NCBI GenBank assembly: GCA_903893795.1
Contig: CAITNO010000106.1
Coordinates: 248,001 to 312,000 of the forward strand
Direction of reading: 5' to 3'
DNA: 64,000 nt
Source: Candidatus Hydrogenedentota bacterium
GTDB lineage: Bacteria > Hydrogenedentota > Hydrogenedentia > Hydrogenedentales > CAITNO01
Made by a program: the position numbers and the translations under genes. Positions 53,034 through 61,744 of this stretch are shown here, one piece after another. The stretch's first letter is position 1. Every line of letters starts with the position of its first letter. A model generated the notes under the pieces. It did not search any database. It saw only the letters and a list, made by a program, of their open reading frames with translations, and was not told where the DNA came from.

Positions 53034-54437
53034 CTATTCCACAGGCTTCCGGTAGCAGTCGCTGTGCCGGAGCATGCGACCGGCATGCCACCCAGACACA
53101 ACGCCACCGGCGCACAGCGCGGCAACCCCTGTGGCCAGAAGCGGCCAGGCATACGCCGTTGGGGGATGATCAACAATCGGCTCAATTTCTGGAGCGTAGA
53201 AGCCGAGCAGGGAGAGCACGACACAGGCGGCGGCAACGGCCAGGCATGCACAGACCAACTTGCCAACGGAATCCTTGAACTGCCGGAGCGCCAGGGGAAG
53301 TACAGCCAGCACCATCCCCTGCAATATTGCGGACAGTCCGATGCCCAATACGCACTGGTCGATGGACAGCAACTGCCGCGACACCTCAAGAGCGCCGAAT
53401 ATCGATAGCGCTGCCAACCACGGGACGACGCAGGCCGCCAAGGCAGTTCCCGAAATCCGTCTCCCCAGCTCCCCGCGGTCCAGCGGGAGCATGCGCCATT
53501 CCCTCAGCGACCCGGGCCAGCGGCTCCATCCCACGACAAGGCACAGGATGTTTCCGCCGAAAAGGAATCCCAGCGAAACAATGCCCGCACCCGCTCCGTG
53601 CCTGGAAAGTGTGATGTCAATGTTAAAGGCAGCGCCCGTGGCGACGGCCATTGAAAACAGCACCGTCCAAAGGAAATGCCGCAGGAGGGTGCCGCGCGAC
53701 CAGTCGGGCACGGAGCGCCCGAAGTCATACCCGCCCGGACCCGCGCCCGACTTGCCACCCCGCCGAAGCGCATCCTCCACAAGGTGTTCCCGGAGAAGGT
53801 AGGCGCTTATGGCCCCCGCCATCCCCACCACCGCACACAGCGCCGCGACCAATTCCCGGTCCGCATAGCCCGGTGATGTGCAGAGCACCCAAGCCCCAAC
53901 TGCCGCCACATGCAGCATTCCCAAGAGTTGCGCATTCGCACGCTTGGGCGGCACTCTCACCAGGCCATTGTCGCTCCACACGCCAAACGCGCCCCTCAGG
54001 CACGGACCGGCGGTCATCATTCCCAGGAGTGCCAGCAGTTGCACCAGGGCCAATGCCACTTTGCCGCCCGCCTCCGGCGCAGTGGCATGAAAGAACATCA
54101 CGCTGAATCCCGCGCCGAAGAGAAACAGAACCGCCAGCAGAAGCATCGGATAAAACAGCGTCATCAACCAAATACCCTTGCCGAGGTCGCGCCTGCGCAC
54201 AGGGAGAAGGTGGATGACCGCGCCCGAAAACCGGTCGCGGCAGTAGGCCACCCAGACCACTGCGAAAAACACCGCGAAGAGGCTGCCGCCCAGATTTCCC
54301 GTTGTCGCGTTTATGGTGAGCGGCACGCCGCTCCAGACCAGGGCAAAAAGCACCGTCCACAGCGGAAAATGCCCCATGACACGCCGCATGGCCGTTCTAT
54401 TCTCCCTTGCAAGCATTTTGCCCGCCTCCCCGTTCAT
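53034..54437 (-). CDS. ABC-2-like membrane protein, permease paralogue 3
   Basis: 467 residues from ATG 54437 (a longer frame to 54617 runs into hairpin repeats). About 12 hydrophobic segments. LP motifs: LLPVRRRDLGK (about 77-87) and MLPLDRGELGR (about 330). The N-terminal HFPLWTVLFALVWSG and the segment HFLWTVLFSMAVATG near residue 240 resemble one another, showing internal duplication. The tail SGWHAGRMLRHSDCY is like that of paralogue 2. The upstream bases (CCCGTTCATGGCATCAACCC, as written on the plus strand) are the same as at paralogue 2, so gene and leader were duplicated together. Confidence 0.8.
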   Translation of the reverse strand: MNGEAGKMLARENRTAMRRVMGHFPLWTVLFALVWSGVPLTINATTGNLGGSLFAVFFAVVWVAYCRDRFSGAVIHLLPVRRRDLGKGIWLMTLFYPMLLLAVLFLFGAGFSVMFFHATAPEAGGKVALALVQLLALLGMMTAGPCLRGAFGVWSDNGLVRVPPKRANAQLLGMLHVAAVGAWVLCTSPGYADRELVAALCAVVGMAGAISAYLLREHLVEDALRRGGKSGAGPGGYDFGRSVPDWSRGTLLRHFLWTVLFSMAVATGAAFNIDITLSRHGAGAGIVSLGFLFGGNILCLVVGWSRWPGSLREWRMLPLDRGELGRRISGTALAACVVPWLAALSIFGALEVSRQLLSIDQCVLGIGLSAILQGMVLAVLPLALRQFKDSVGKLVCACLAVAAACVVLSLLGFYAPEIEPIVDHPPTAYAWPLLATGVAALCAGGVVSGWHAGRMLRHSDCYRKPVE

Positions 54438-54613
54438 GGCATCAACCCCTTCATTGTGGCGTCCAACGCAGAAGAGGCTTCCAGCCTCTTTCTTCGTGCT
54501 CCAGAACCAACCAGAACGCGGCAGGATGCCGCGTCCACATTCCCCGGCGTCGGCCCCCTCTCCTGGGAACGCCAATCTCCCGATTGGCCGCATTTCGCTT
54601 GCCCCCTGCGGGG
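54437..54613. repeat. Duplicated leader with hairpins, copy A
   Basis: Four hairpins: AGAGGCT-TCC-AGCCTCT (54473-54489), ACGCGGCA-GGA-TGCCGCGT (54516-54534), GCCAAT-CTCCCG-ATTGGC (54571-54588), GCCCC-CTGC-GGGGC (54601-54613). The first 150 bases match 56140-56293 in order and spacing. Confidence 0.8.
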
Positions 54614-54724
54614 CCACGAATGCGCCTGTCGGGCCACTGCCATGGACACAACGCCCTTCCCTCCGTGTACCTCTGCGCCCTCTGTGGTTCTGGCGTGTGT
54701 GTTCTTCATGCGTCCCTGTGCCCC
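54438..54724. other. Spacer between paralogues 2 and 3
   Basis: No gene; contains hairpin repeats (54473-54613) and a short word repeat at 54655-54690 (CCCTCCGTGTACCTCTGCGCC, CTCTGTGG type). Confidence 0.5.
54655..54690. repeat. Short periodic word repeat
   Basis: CCTCCGTGTA, CCTCTGCGCC, CTCTGTGGTT: three related words in about 10-base steps in the spacer before paralogue 2's stop. Similar in style to 52983. Confidence 0.45.
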
Positions 54725-56140
54725 CTATTCCGTGGCTTTTCCGTAACAGTCACCGTGCCGTAGCACACGGCTGGTATGCCATGCGGAGACGGCCATGCCC
54801 GCGCACAGGACACCGAATCCGGTGGCCATCCATGCCCATCCGTGAGTTTTCAAGTCAATGTGGATGAGGGTCTCAAACTTCGCCAGCAGCGGAACGGAAA
54901 ACAGGACGCAGCCGGCGCCAAAGAACAGCGCCGCCATGAACAGCACGGATCTGGTCGTATCGTTGAGACCTCTGAACAGGCTGGGAAGAACAGCAAACAG
55001 GACTCCCTGTATGGCGATGGAGATGCCGAGCAACGAAAACTGTTCACCAAAGCCAAGGCTTTGTTTTGACACCAACACCAAGCCAACAACCGCAAAGGCC
55101 AGCACCCAGGGGACTATGGATGCGGCGGCCATAAAGCCGGATACGGCCAAACCAAGCCGGGCACGGCTGAGCGGCAGCATGCGCCAGGCCCTCAATTCAC
55201 CCGTCCAGCAACCCCAAGGCAGGCAGATGTTCAGAACGGCCGCGCCGCCAATCATTCCGAGAAGCGCACTCGCATGAATCGGATGCTCGCGGGGGAAGCC
55301 CATCACCAACGCGCACGCTGAAATGGTCAAGAAGCCGTTGCATGCCGACCACACGATGGTTCCGTACATATGCTTCAGCAACGCAATCCTCCAAGGATCC
55401 CGTCCCGGCGTTGACCACACCAGACTGGACTCGGCGTTTCCGGCCTCAGCGCTTGCTAAGCCTGGGTGTTCCGAGACCAGTCTGTTGCGGAGCAGATACG
55501 TCGCGACAAATGACGCGCTGCCGACGATGAGATTGAACTCCATAACACCGGTTCGCGGCCCCTCCAAGTAGACCGGAACGATGAAGAACCAGGCGGCCAG
55601 TGGTGCAACAACAAGGAGCAGTACTTGATCCGTCTTTAGGCGCGCAGTCCAGCCTTGGGGTAAGACCGTCTTGTGTTTGGATATGCCCCGCAGCAGCACG
55701 AAGGCAAGAGCGAGTGCCGTGAAAGACGCCCCGTCAAGCAGCAAGAACCAGGAAAAAGACCAGACAGTCCCGCCCCACGCTTCACGCCAAGGCTCTCCCG
55801 TTAGGGAGCCATATAGGGCATGTATCGCGCTCAATTCGGCAACGACGACCACGGGATATCCCACCGTGAATCGCCAGACGGCATTCGCAAGGGTGTTCCG
55901 CGATACAGGCAGCATTTGCAGTGCCCGTGACGAAAAGGCAACTCGAAATATGGCGATATTGAAAAAGACAGTCCAGAAGTTGAAGAACGAGCCTTCGCCA
56001 AAACTTCCGCGCAATGCCGACAGCAGGATGCCGGAGAGCAGGAGAGTGACCCACCAGTGGCGTTTTAATACCACCCGCGTGATGCGCCGGATTGCATCCT
56101 TGTCGTCCACCGCGGAAATGTAGCGTGTCTCCCCGTTCAT
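54725..56140 (-). CDS. ABC-2-like membrane protein, permease paralogue 2
   Basis: 471 residues with about 11 hydrophobic segments. MLPVSRNTLAN (about 76-86) and MLPLSRARLGL (about 325-335) are the paired motifs. The N-terminus TRVVLKRHWWVTLLLSGILL and the middle segment RIALLKHMYGTIVWSACNG are alike, fitting an internally doubled ABC-2-type half. The tail SAWHTSRVLRHGDCYGK matches paralogue 3. Start 56140 is at the same position within the duplicated leader as in paralogue 3. Confidence 0.8.
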   Translation of the reverse strand: MNGETRYISAVDDKDAIRRITRVVLKRHWWVTLLLSGILLSALRGSFGEGSFFNFWTVFFNIAIFRVAFSSRALQMLPVSRNTLANAVWRFTVGYPVVVVAELSAIHALYGSLTGEPWREAWGGTVWSFSWFLLLDGASFTALALAFVLLRGISKHKTVLPQGWTARLKTDQVLLLVVAPLAAWFFIVPVYLEGPRTGVMEFNLIVGSASFVATYLLRNRLVSEHPGLASAEAGNAESSLVWSTPGRDPWRIALLKHMYGTIVWSACNGFLTISACALVMGFPREHPIHASALLGMIGGAAVLNICLPWGCWTGELRAWRMLPLSRARLGLAVSGFMAAASIVPWVLAFAVVGLVLVSKQSLGFGEQFSLLGISIAIQGVLFAVLPSLFRGLNDTTRSVLFMAALFFGAGCVLFSVPLLAKFETLIHIDLKTHGWAWMATGFGVLCAGMAVSAWHTSRVLRHGDCYGKATE

Positions 56141-56318
56141 GGCATCAACCCCTCCGCTGTGTCGTCCAACGTAGAAGAGGCTTCCAGCCTCTTTCTTCGT
56201 GCTTCAGGACCAGCCAGAACGCGGCAGAATGCCGCGTCTACGTTCCCCGGCGTCGGCTGGCTTCCCTGGGACCGCCAATCTCCCGATTGGCTCTTTCTCT
56301 CTTGTCCCCGCAGGGGAC
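56140..56318. repeat. Duplicated leader with hairpins, copy B
   Basis: Hairpins AGAGGCT-TCC-AGCCTCT (56176-56192), ACGCGGCA-GAA-TGCCGCGT (56219-56237), GCCAAT-CTCCCG-ATTGGC (56274-56291), GTCCCC-GCA-GGGGAC (56304-56318). Same order as copy A; the last hairpin differs in sequence but not in position. Confidence 0.8.
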
Positions 56319-56546
56319 GAACAAAAGGGGTATGCGTGGCGCCCGCACATTCGCCCCCTGCGGGGACGGGGATATTTCCGATCGTGACCACGGGTTCCCG
56401 CTGGTCACCTGTGGCTACTATCGTATGACCCCTCCGGGGCCAAGAATGGGCTGGTCGGGTCAATGCCATGAACACCGGGTCCTTCATAGATTCGTCTCCT
56501 TCAGCAGCCCGATGAACAGTCCCTCCAGTGTGATGGGCGCGGCGCT
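56141..56546. other. Spacer between paralogues 1 and 2
   Basis: No gene; hairpin leader copy B (56140-56318) and the dispersed repeat copy 2 (56352-56449). Confidence 0.5.
56352..56449. repeat. Dispersed spacer repeat, copy 2
   Basis: A CCCCCTGCGGGG hairpin (56354-56365) and the 59-base block (56388-56446) matching 27661-27719. The two copies are nearly 29 kb apart, in unrelated neighbourhoods. Confidence 0.75.
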
Positions 56547-57893
56547 TCATTCGGTGCAATTCCCGTGGTAGTACCCGCTGTCGTTGAGGACCCTCCGCAG
56601 GACGTCAAACAGCATCCACACGCCGAAGGACAGCGTAATCAGGCCGAGAATGAGGAACACTTCGTTGTTGGAAAAGTACACGATGTCGGCATTGACCAGT
56701 AAACTCAAGACAATGCACGCCGGAAACAGAAGCCCGAACAGGACAAGAAGGTAGAGCCACAACTTGTCTTCCGTCTCTCCCTTGCATATGGACAGCGCCT
56801 TCACGATAAAGACAAGTCCGGCCAGGAGCGGCATAAAGGCGCCAAAGGTCGTCAGCGTTTCCGCGGAGGGGCTTCCCAGGAATGCATGCTCGACCCACCA
56901 AACCCCCAGCGGCAATGAGAGCGTCAGGGTTGCCACAGTTCCGGACAGCAGCAAGGTGCCAAAGACGACCTGTCTCTTGCGCCCCGATAGCAAGGCCAAA
57001 GTTTTGATAATTGAAGGCCAGTCCGAAGACCAACTCGAGCGAGCATTGGTTGTCATGAACACGATCGCGAAGAGCAGTGGGGCGTCATCGGCTTTGGTTC
57101 CGGGGGGGAAGAGGGGTAGGCAGGAGCAGATTACCGCCACAATGAGGGGAGCTGCCGCGCTGTCCAAGTCCAGTATAGAAATCCACCAACTGAAAGCGCG
57201 CCGTTTTTCACCAAATCGTGGTGTCTCTGCCTTTCCGTCTTCCGCATCCACATGCCTGGGGACAACTTTCGCCATAAGGTTCAGCCGCAACGAAAACGAC
57301 AGGCACACGAGGACGGCGCAAAGAAGCGCCAGAAACACAAAATCCCCGTCGCCACGGTGAAATGATGCAGCCCACCCCGGACACCTGTAAGCAATGTAGT
57401 CCACCGCAACCGGATGGGCCACCAGGACAAGCACGGCCAAGAGCATGCCTGCCGACCTGCGTGTGGAAGAAGTCCAGGCCACGGGCATTGAATTGAGCAG
57501 GCTGCCGATCGACACCAGCAAACCCACCCAGACCACCAGGAGCAGGGTGCGTTGCACTTCGGGAGGAGTTTCCCCGTACAAGGCAAGCACCGCATGGCAC
57601 AGGGCGGATCCCGCAACAGTCAGCGCAAGGGGCATGCCCACAAACAGGGTCCATAGTTCCAGTGCCCGGGATTCCCGCGGAACCGGAAGCATCCTGAACA
57701 CCCTGATATGCGCCGGATTAATCTCCTCCGGCAACATGAGCAGCCATATTGCCCCCAGAACCAGCGCGGCAAGCATTGCAGGTGTAAAATGTTGCCCGGG
57801 GGAGGACAGAGAGCATGCGACTGCGCAGAACGGGGTGAATATCGCCGCAGGCGCCCACATTCTTTTTATGGTCTCTGTCACCACGCCCTTCAC
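56547..57893 (-). CDS. ABC-2-like membrane protein, permease paralogue 1
   Basis: 448 residues with about ten hydrophobic segments. First motif RMLPVPRESRA at about 67-77; the second is degenerate (TLALLSGRKRQ, about 305). Start codon overlaps the stop of the ATPase gene (57890-57893), so the two are translationally coupled and this is the cognate permease. The C-terminus DSGYYHGNCTE is a divergent form of the others' tails. Likely an export or immunity-type transporter with the ATPase. Confidence 0.82.
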   Translation of the reverse strand: MKGVVTETIKRMWAPAAIFTPFCAVACSLSSPGQHFTPAMLAALVLGAIWLLMLPEEINPAHIRVFRMLPVPRESRALELWTLFVGMPLALTVAGSALCHAVLALYGETPPEVQRTLLLVVWVGLLVSIGSLLNSMPVAWTSSTRRSAGMLLAVLVLVAHPVAVDYIAYRCPGWAASFHRGDGDFVFLALLCAVLVCLSFSLRLNLMAKVVPRHVDAEDGKAETPRFGEKRRAFSWWISILDLDSAAAPLIVAVICSCLPLFPPGTKADDAPLLFAIVFMTTNARSSWSSDWPSIIKTLALLSGRKRQVVFGTLLLSGTVATLTLSLPLGVWWVEHAFLGSPSAETLTTFGAFMPLLAGLVFIVKALSICKGETEDKLWLYLLVLFGLLFPACIVLSLLVNADIVYFSNNEVFLILGLITLSFGVWMLFDVLRRVLNDSGYYHGNCTE

Positions 57894-58771
57894 ACGTTCG
57901 TCTCCTTCACCAGTCCGACGAACAGTTCCTCCAACGTGACCGGTGCGTCGGATATTTCGGTAAACCCATCCGCCTTCAACCGTTCGATTCCGTCCCTCCC
58001 CTGGTCTACCAGAATGCGCCAGCGCTGCCCATCTGCCCGCTGCGGGTAGAGCCCGTCGGCCTTGCGCGGCTTGACGCCGTCAGGGCCGTTGCAGTGGACC
58101 ATGCGGAATCGCTCGATGAGCCCGGCCGTGCTGCCTTCGAGCAGCATCTTGCCTTGGTCGATGATGCCGAGATGGTCTGTGAAGCGCTCGATGTCGTCGA
58201 GGTTGTGCGAGGAGATGAGCACGGTGCGGCGCTCATCCTGCACGGCGTCGAGCAGTTCGGTGAAGACTTCGCTCTTGGACACGGCGTCGAGGCCCGTGAG
58301 CGGCTCGTCGAGCAGGAGCAGCGCCGGCCGGTGCGACAGTGCCGCGACGAGGCTGAGCTTGGTGCGCGCGCCGAAGGACAGTGTGGCAATCTTCTCGCCC
58401 CAGCCCAGGTGCAACCGGTGGAGCAGGTCGGTGCAGTAGGCGTCGTCCCAGTCCGCATAAAAGCCGCGGATGAAGTTGAGCAGGTTGCCCACGGTCTTCC
58501 ACGCCTTGAAATCCAGGTCGGGGCTGACATAGCCGACCTGTTTCTTGATGGCCACCTCTTCGGTGCGGTTGTCGAGGCCGAAGACCTCGATGGACCCGGC
58601 GTCATGGCTGCCCATGCCCATGATGAGGTCGATGGTCGTGGTCTTGCCTGCGCCGTTGGCGCCGATGAGGCCGTAGATGGCGCCGGTCGGCACCTTCATG
58701 TCGAGCGGACCGAGATCGAATTGGGCAAAGTGTTTTTGCAGTCCCCGAATGGTGAGTGTGTTGTCGGCCAT
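57890..58771 (-). CDS. ABC transporter ATP-binding protein (YtrB/ABC-2 export type)
   Basis: 293 residues. Walker A GANGAGKTTTIDL, Q-loop GYVSPDLDF (Gln not obvious), signature LSFGARTKLSL in place of LSGGQ, Walker B LLLLDEPLTGLD, and the His switch in LISSHNLDDIERF. The signature variant with Arg-Thr-Lys is typical of ATPases paired with GntR regulators. The C-terminal 80 residues form an accessory domain. Operon: the GntR gene ends 4 bases upstream, and the permease gene overlaps its end. No substrate can be assigned. Confidence 0.9.
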   Translation of the reverse strand: MADNTLTIRGLQKHFAQFDLGPLDMKVPTGAIYGLIGANGAGKTTTIDLIMGMGSHDAGSIEVFGLDNRTEEVAIKKQVGYVSPDLDFKAWKTVGNLLNFIRGFYADWDDAYCTDLLHRLHLGWGEKIATLSFGARTKLSLVAALSHRPALLLLDEPLTGLDAVSKSEVFTELLDAVQDERRTVLISSHNLDDIERFTDHLGIIDQGKMLLEGSTAGLIERFRMVHCNGPDGVKPRKADGLYPQRADGQRWRILVDQGRDGIERLKADGFTEISDAPVTLEELFVGLVKETNV

Positions 58772-58774
58772 GGC

Positions 58775-59188
58775 TTAATCTTCCTCCTGGTGTTGTTCGA
58801 GCATTTCCCGGACCATCTTGATGATTTCGGCGTTGGTGGCGCCCGATTCCGTGCTTTCCCGCAACGCCTGCCGCAGCAGCAGGCGTGCCTGGTCGCGTTT
58901 GGCCTGTCGGCTCAGTTCGGCGCCCTTTTCAGAGACGAAAGTGCCGAGCCCCTGTTTGCAATGGATAATCCCTTCCCGCTCCAGATCCTCATAGGCGCGC
59001 TTGACGGTGATCAGGCTCACCATCAAATCCTCGGCCAGCGCGCGAAAAGACGGCAGCGCCGTTCCGGGCCGCAGACGCCCCTCGCCGACCTCCCGTTTGA
59101 TGCCGTCGATAATCTGCTGATACAGCGGCCCCGGCGCGGCGCTGGAAATCGGCGGAATGACAAATCGCTGTGGGTCGGGAGATAGCAT
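58775..59188 (-). CDS. GntR-family (YtrA-like) repressor
   Basis: 137 residues from ATG 59188. The winged helix reads LYQQIIDGIKREVGEGRLRPGTALPSFR ... LAEDLMVSLITVKRAYEDLEREGII, the YtrA subfamily pattern (short C-terminal helical tail, no large effector domain). ATG 59206 is an alternative, but it overlaps the predicted -10 box, so the start at 59188 is preferred, giving an almost leaderless message. The gene heads the ABC/permease operon, and YtrA-type regulators usually repress their own operon until cell-wall stress. Confidence 0.88.
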   Translation of the reverse strand: MLSPDPQRFVIPPISSAAPGPLYQQIIDGIKREVGEGRLRPGTALPSFRALAEDLMVSLITVKRAYEDLEREGIIHCKQGLGTFVSEKGAELSRQAKRDQARLLLRQALRESTESGATNAEIIKMVREMLEQHQEED

Positions 59189-59225
59189 ATAGTGTGTATA
59201 TACCATATTTACAGTGTGCCGTCAA
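59189..59225 (-). promoter_or_regulatory. Promoter with overlapping GntR operator
   Basis: On the minus strand: TTGACG (59225-59220), 17-base spacer, TATATA (59202-59197). The palindrome GTATATAC (59196-59203) covers the -10 box and is the likely YtrA operator half-site pair, wider AGTGTGTATATACCAT. Predicted start of transcription is about 59189-59191, next to ATG 59188. Confidence 0.65.
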
Positions 59226-59843
59226 GAGCGTCAGGAATCTTCCAAGATTGCGGCAAGCATCCGTACAATCCCGGTATGGGACGGGTATGAATCCACATTG
59301 GTCCGACCGACAATCATGGCTATAAACGGATGTGTGATGCGGTAATCCGCGCTAGACTCTTTTTCAAGAATTCTGGTAATTGGGTGCGTGCAAAAGACGA
59401 CAGGCAGGGTGAGTGCAGTGTTTCCTCTATCTGTTTCCACGAATGTTCAACGGCGGGTTTTCTGTCCGGTTGGCAGCTTCTCTGGATTCTATCGGCATTC
59501 GTGCGCGCTGTTTCGGCAGCATCGGAAACCGTTCAATACCTCTCTGAGGCGCCACTCTTTCCACCCCCACCTGGACCTTCAGCCATTCAGACCATTCGTT
59601 TTCCAGAGGGCGGGAAAAAAGCCCCTGTTTATTTTCTATACAAAAGTGCTGTTTATAAACGCAACACTCTATACATTTTTCGATGAAAACCCGGGCCTGA
59701 TTCCCGCGACCCTATAATCTATGGAAGTCTTTCTGCGGCAGGCATTTGCAGATAGATCGGGCATCAGAATACGACTTTGGCATGAATCTCGCTTATAGGA
59801 CAAATTCAGTGAAATCCGAGTCCAATCCAAGAAGGGCGGAAAA
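59226..59843. other. Long spacer, no gene recognised
   Basis: About 620 bases. Small frames on the plus strand show no known motif. The stretch 59630-59720 is A+T-rich with short ATA/TATA words and may hold the promoter of the secreted protein at 59844; no firm -35/-10 pair stands out. A weak GGGC...GCCC stem with T-rich tail lies at about 59609-59635. Confidence 0.4.
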
Positions 59844-61700
59844 ATGGTAGAGCGGAAAAGGGCAACCTTGGCGTTTGGAACTATGATGCTCGGCATGTTG
59901 GTGTCCGCATGGACGGCCCAGGGGGCCCCGACCGTGGTGCAGACCATTTCACTGCATCCGGGCTGGAATGCGGTCTTCCTCGAGGTGCAGCCCGACCCAT
60001 CGGAGAGCGGCCAGGTCTTTGGCGGGCTTGCCGTCGAGCGCGTTCTGATGTGGAACGGCCAGAATGAACGGGTGCTGGCCATCGCGGCCCCGGACGATAT
60101 TCCCTCCAGGGCAAACGAGTGGCTGTCCTATTACCCGCCGGGCCAGGTGCTCAACAGCCTCAGCACCCTGCATGCCGTGCTGGCCGGCCATGCCTATCTC
60201 ATCAAGCTCAAGGGGAACGCAAACGTCGACTGGACCGTCAGCGGAACCTGTCCGTACCGTGCAAAGCAGTGGGTGGATGAATCCTTTAACCTGGCGGGAT
60301 TCTTTGTGGACCCGAGCAGCGGCCCCACGTTCCAGACCCTGTTTGAGCCCTCCGCCGCGCATGCGGGGCAGCCCATTTACCGCCTCGACGCCTCGGGCGC
60401 CTGGGTGAAGGTGGCCGACCCGGCCACCGAACGGCTCCGCAAAGGGGAGGCCTTCTGGGTCTACACCAAGGGCGTTTCGGACTATCAGGGCCCCCTGCGG
60501 GTCACCCTGGAGCAGGGCAACGGGCTGGACTACGGCAGGAGCCTGTCCGAAACCGTCCTGCGCCTCAAGAACGAGACCTCCAGCGCCCAGACCTACACGC
60601 TGACGCCCAAGGCGCTCGACGGCGCCCCTGCCGTGCCCCTGTCGTGGTTTGATTTTGCGAGCCAGACCTGGAAGCCCCTGGACGCGCCCCTCTCCCTGCC
60701 CGCACAGGCGCAGGAACAGCTCAGCGTGCGCCTGGCCGTGCGGCGCGTGGACATCTCCGGCGCCGCCGCCGGCGCCAAGGCCGTCCCGGACACCCCAACC
60801 GTCAGCCAGAGCCTGCTCGCCGTGAACGACGGCGGCGGCATTGTCTACCCCCTGTCGGTCAAGGCCGACCCGGGCACCAGAACGGGCCTGTGGGTCGGCA
60901 CGGTCACGCTCAACCAGGTGAGCGAGCATGTAAGCTCCAAACCGCTGACCCAGCCGACCAACGCGGCCGCGCCCTTTCAGTTCCGCATCATTCTCCACGT
61001 CGACTCCTCGGGCAACGTGAAACTGCTGGACCACGTGACCGAACTGATCACGCCCCAGACCCCGGCAACGGTGCCATGGCCGCCCACCACCCCCACCACG
61101 CCGACGGCCCCGGAGACACCCCCGACGCCCCTGCTGCTCACGCGCGACCTGACCAGCGACGAGATGAGCCAGAACATCGTGCGGAGAATCACGGCGCCGG
61201 TCTTTGCCCTGCCCGTGCCCTCGTCGCTGGCGGCCAACGACACCACGGGGACCGACACAAGCTTTGGCACCAGCCTGCAGCGCAGCCCAATCGCCGTCAC
61301 CCAGGCCGCCAGCGCGCCCTTTTCCACGGTCAATGTCCCCTTCACGGCGCGCATATTCCTCTACCGCGATGACCCGCTCAACCCCTTCCTGCACCGGTAC
61401 CACCCCGACCACGACGACCTGGAGGGCGTGAACCGGAACACCATCACGCTGTCCTCCAACTTTGAATCCTACACCGTGCAGCGGGACCTTTCGCTCACTT
61501 TCCTGGCCACCGACCCGGATGGGCAAAACCCGCCGGGATGGAACGACTCCGTCCTTGGCGGCACCTACCAGGAAACGATTCAGGGACTGATGGCCGCCAC
61601 CCGGACGATTCAGGGGGTGGACACGCCGCAGCAAAACAGCATCACCGTCAAGGGGACCTTCCGCCTGAACCATTTGTCCGATGTGGGGAGCCTGAACTGA
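59844..61700 (+). CDS. Large secreted protein of unknown function
   Basis: 618 residues. Signal peptide (TLAFGTMMLGMLVSAWTAQG). The mature part is beta-rich, opening with TISLHPGWNAVFLEV, and contains a Pro/Thr linker (PWPPTTPTTPTAPETPPTP) near residue 420, followed by a second globular part with FLYRDDPLNPFLHRYHPDHDDL. I know no family for it. The FG-GAP protein starts about 210 bases downstream, same strand, so the two may form a secreted pair. Start 59844 has a weak GGGCGGAAAA in front. Confidence 0.75.
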   Translation: MVERKRATLAFGTMMLGMLVSAWTAQGAPTVVQTISLHPGWNAVFLEVQPDPSESGQVFGGLAVERVLMWNGQNERVLAIAAPDDIPSRANEWLSYYPPGQVLNSLSTLHAVLAGHAYLIKLKGNANVDWTVSGTCPYRAKQWVDESFNLAGFFVDPSSGPTFQTLFEPSAAHAGQPIYRLDASGAWVKVADPATERLRKGEAFWVYTKGVSDYQGPLRVTLEQGNGLDYGRSLSETVLRLKNETSSAQTYTLTPKALDGAPAVPLSWFDFASQTWKPLDAPLSLPAQAQEQLSVRLAVRRVDISGAAAGAKAVPDTPTVSQSLLAVNDGGGIVYPLSVKADPGTRTGLWVGTVTLNQVSEHVSSKPLTQPTNAAAPFQFRIILHVDSSGNVKLLDHVTELITPQTPATVPWPPTTPTTPTAPETPPTPLLLTRDLTSDEMSQNIVRRITAPVFALPVPSSLAANDTTGTDTSFGTSLQRSPIAVTQAASAPFSTVNVPFTARIFLYRDDPLNPFLHRYHPDHDDLEGVNRNTITLSSNFESYTVQRDLSLTFLATDPDGQNPPGWNDSVLGGTYQETIQGLMAATRTIQGVDTPQQNSITVKGTFRLNHLSDVGSLN

Positions 61701-61744
61701 TGGACGCCTGGAACGGAGGGGCCGAAAGCGGAGGATTTAGAAGT

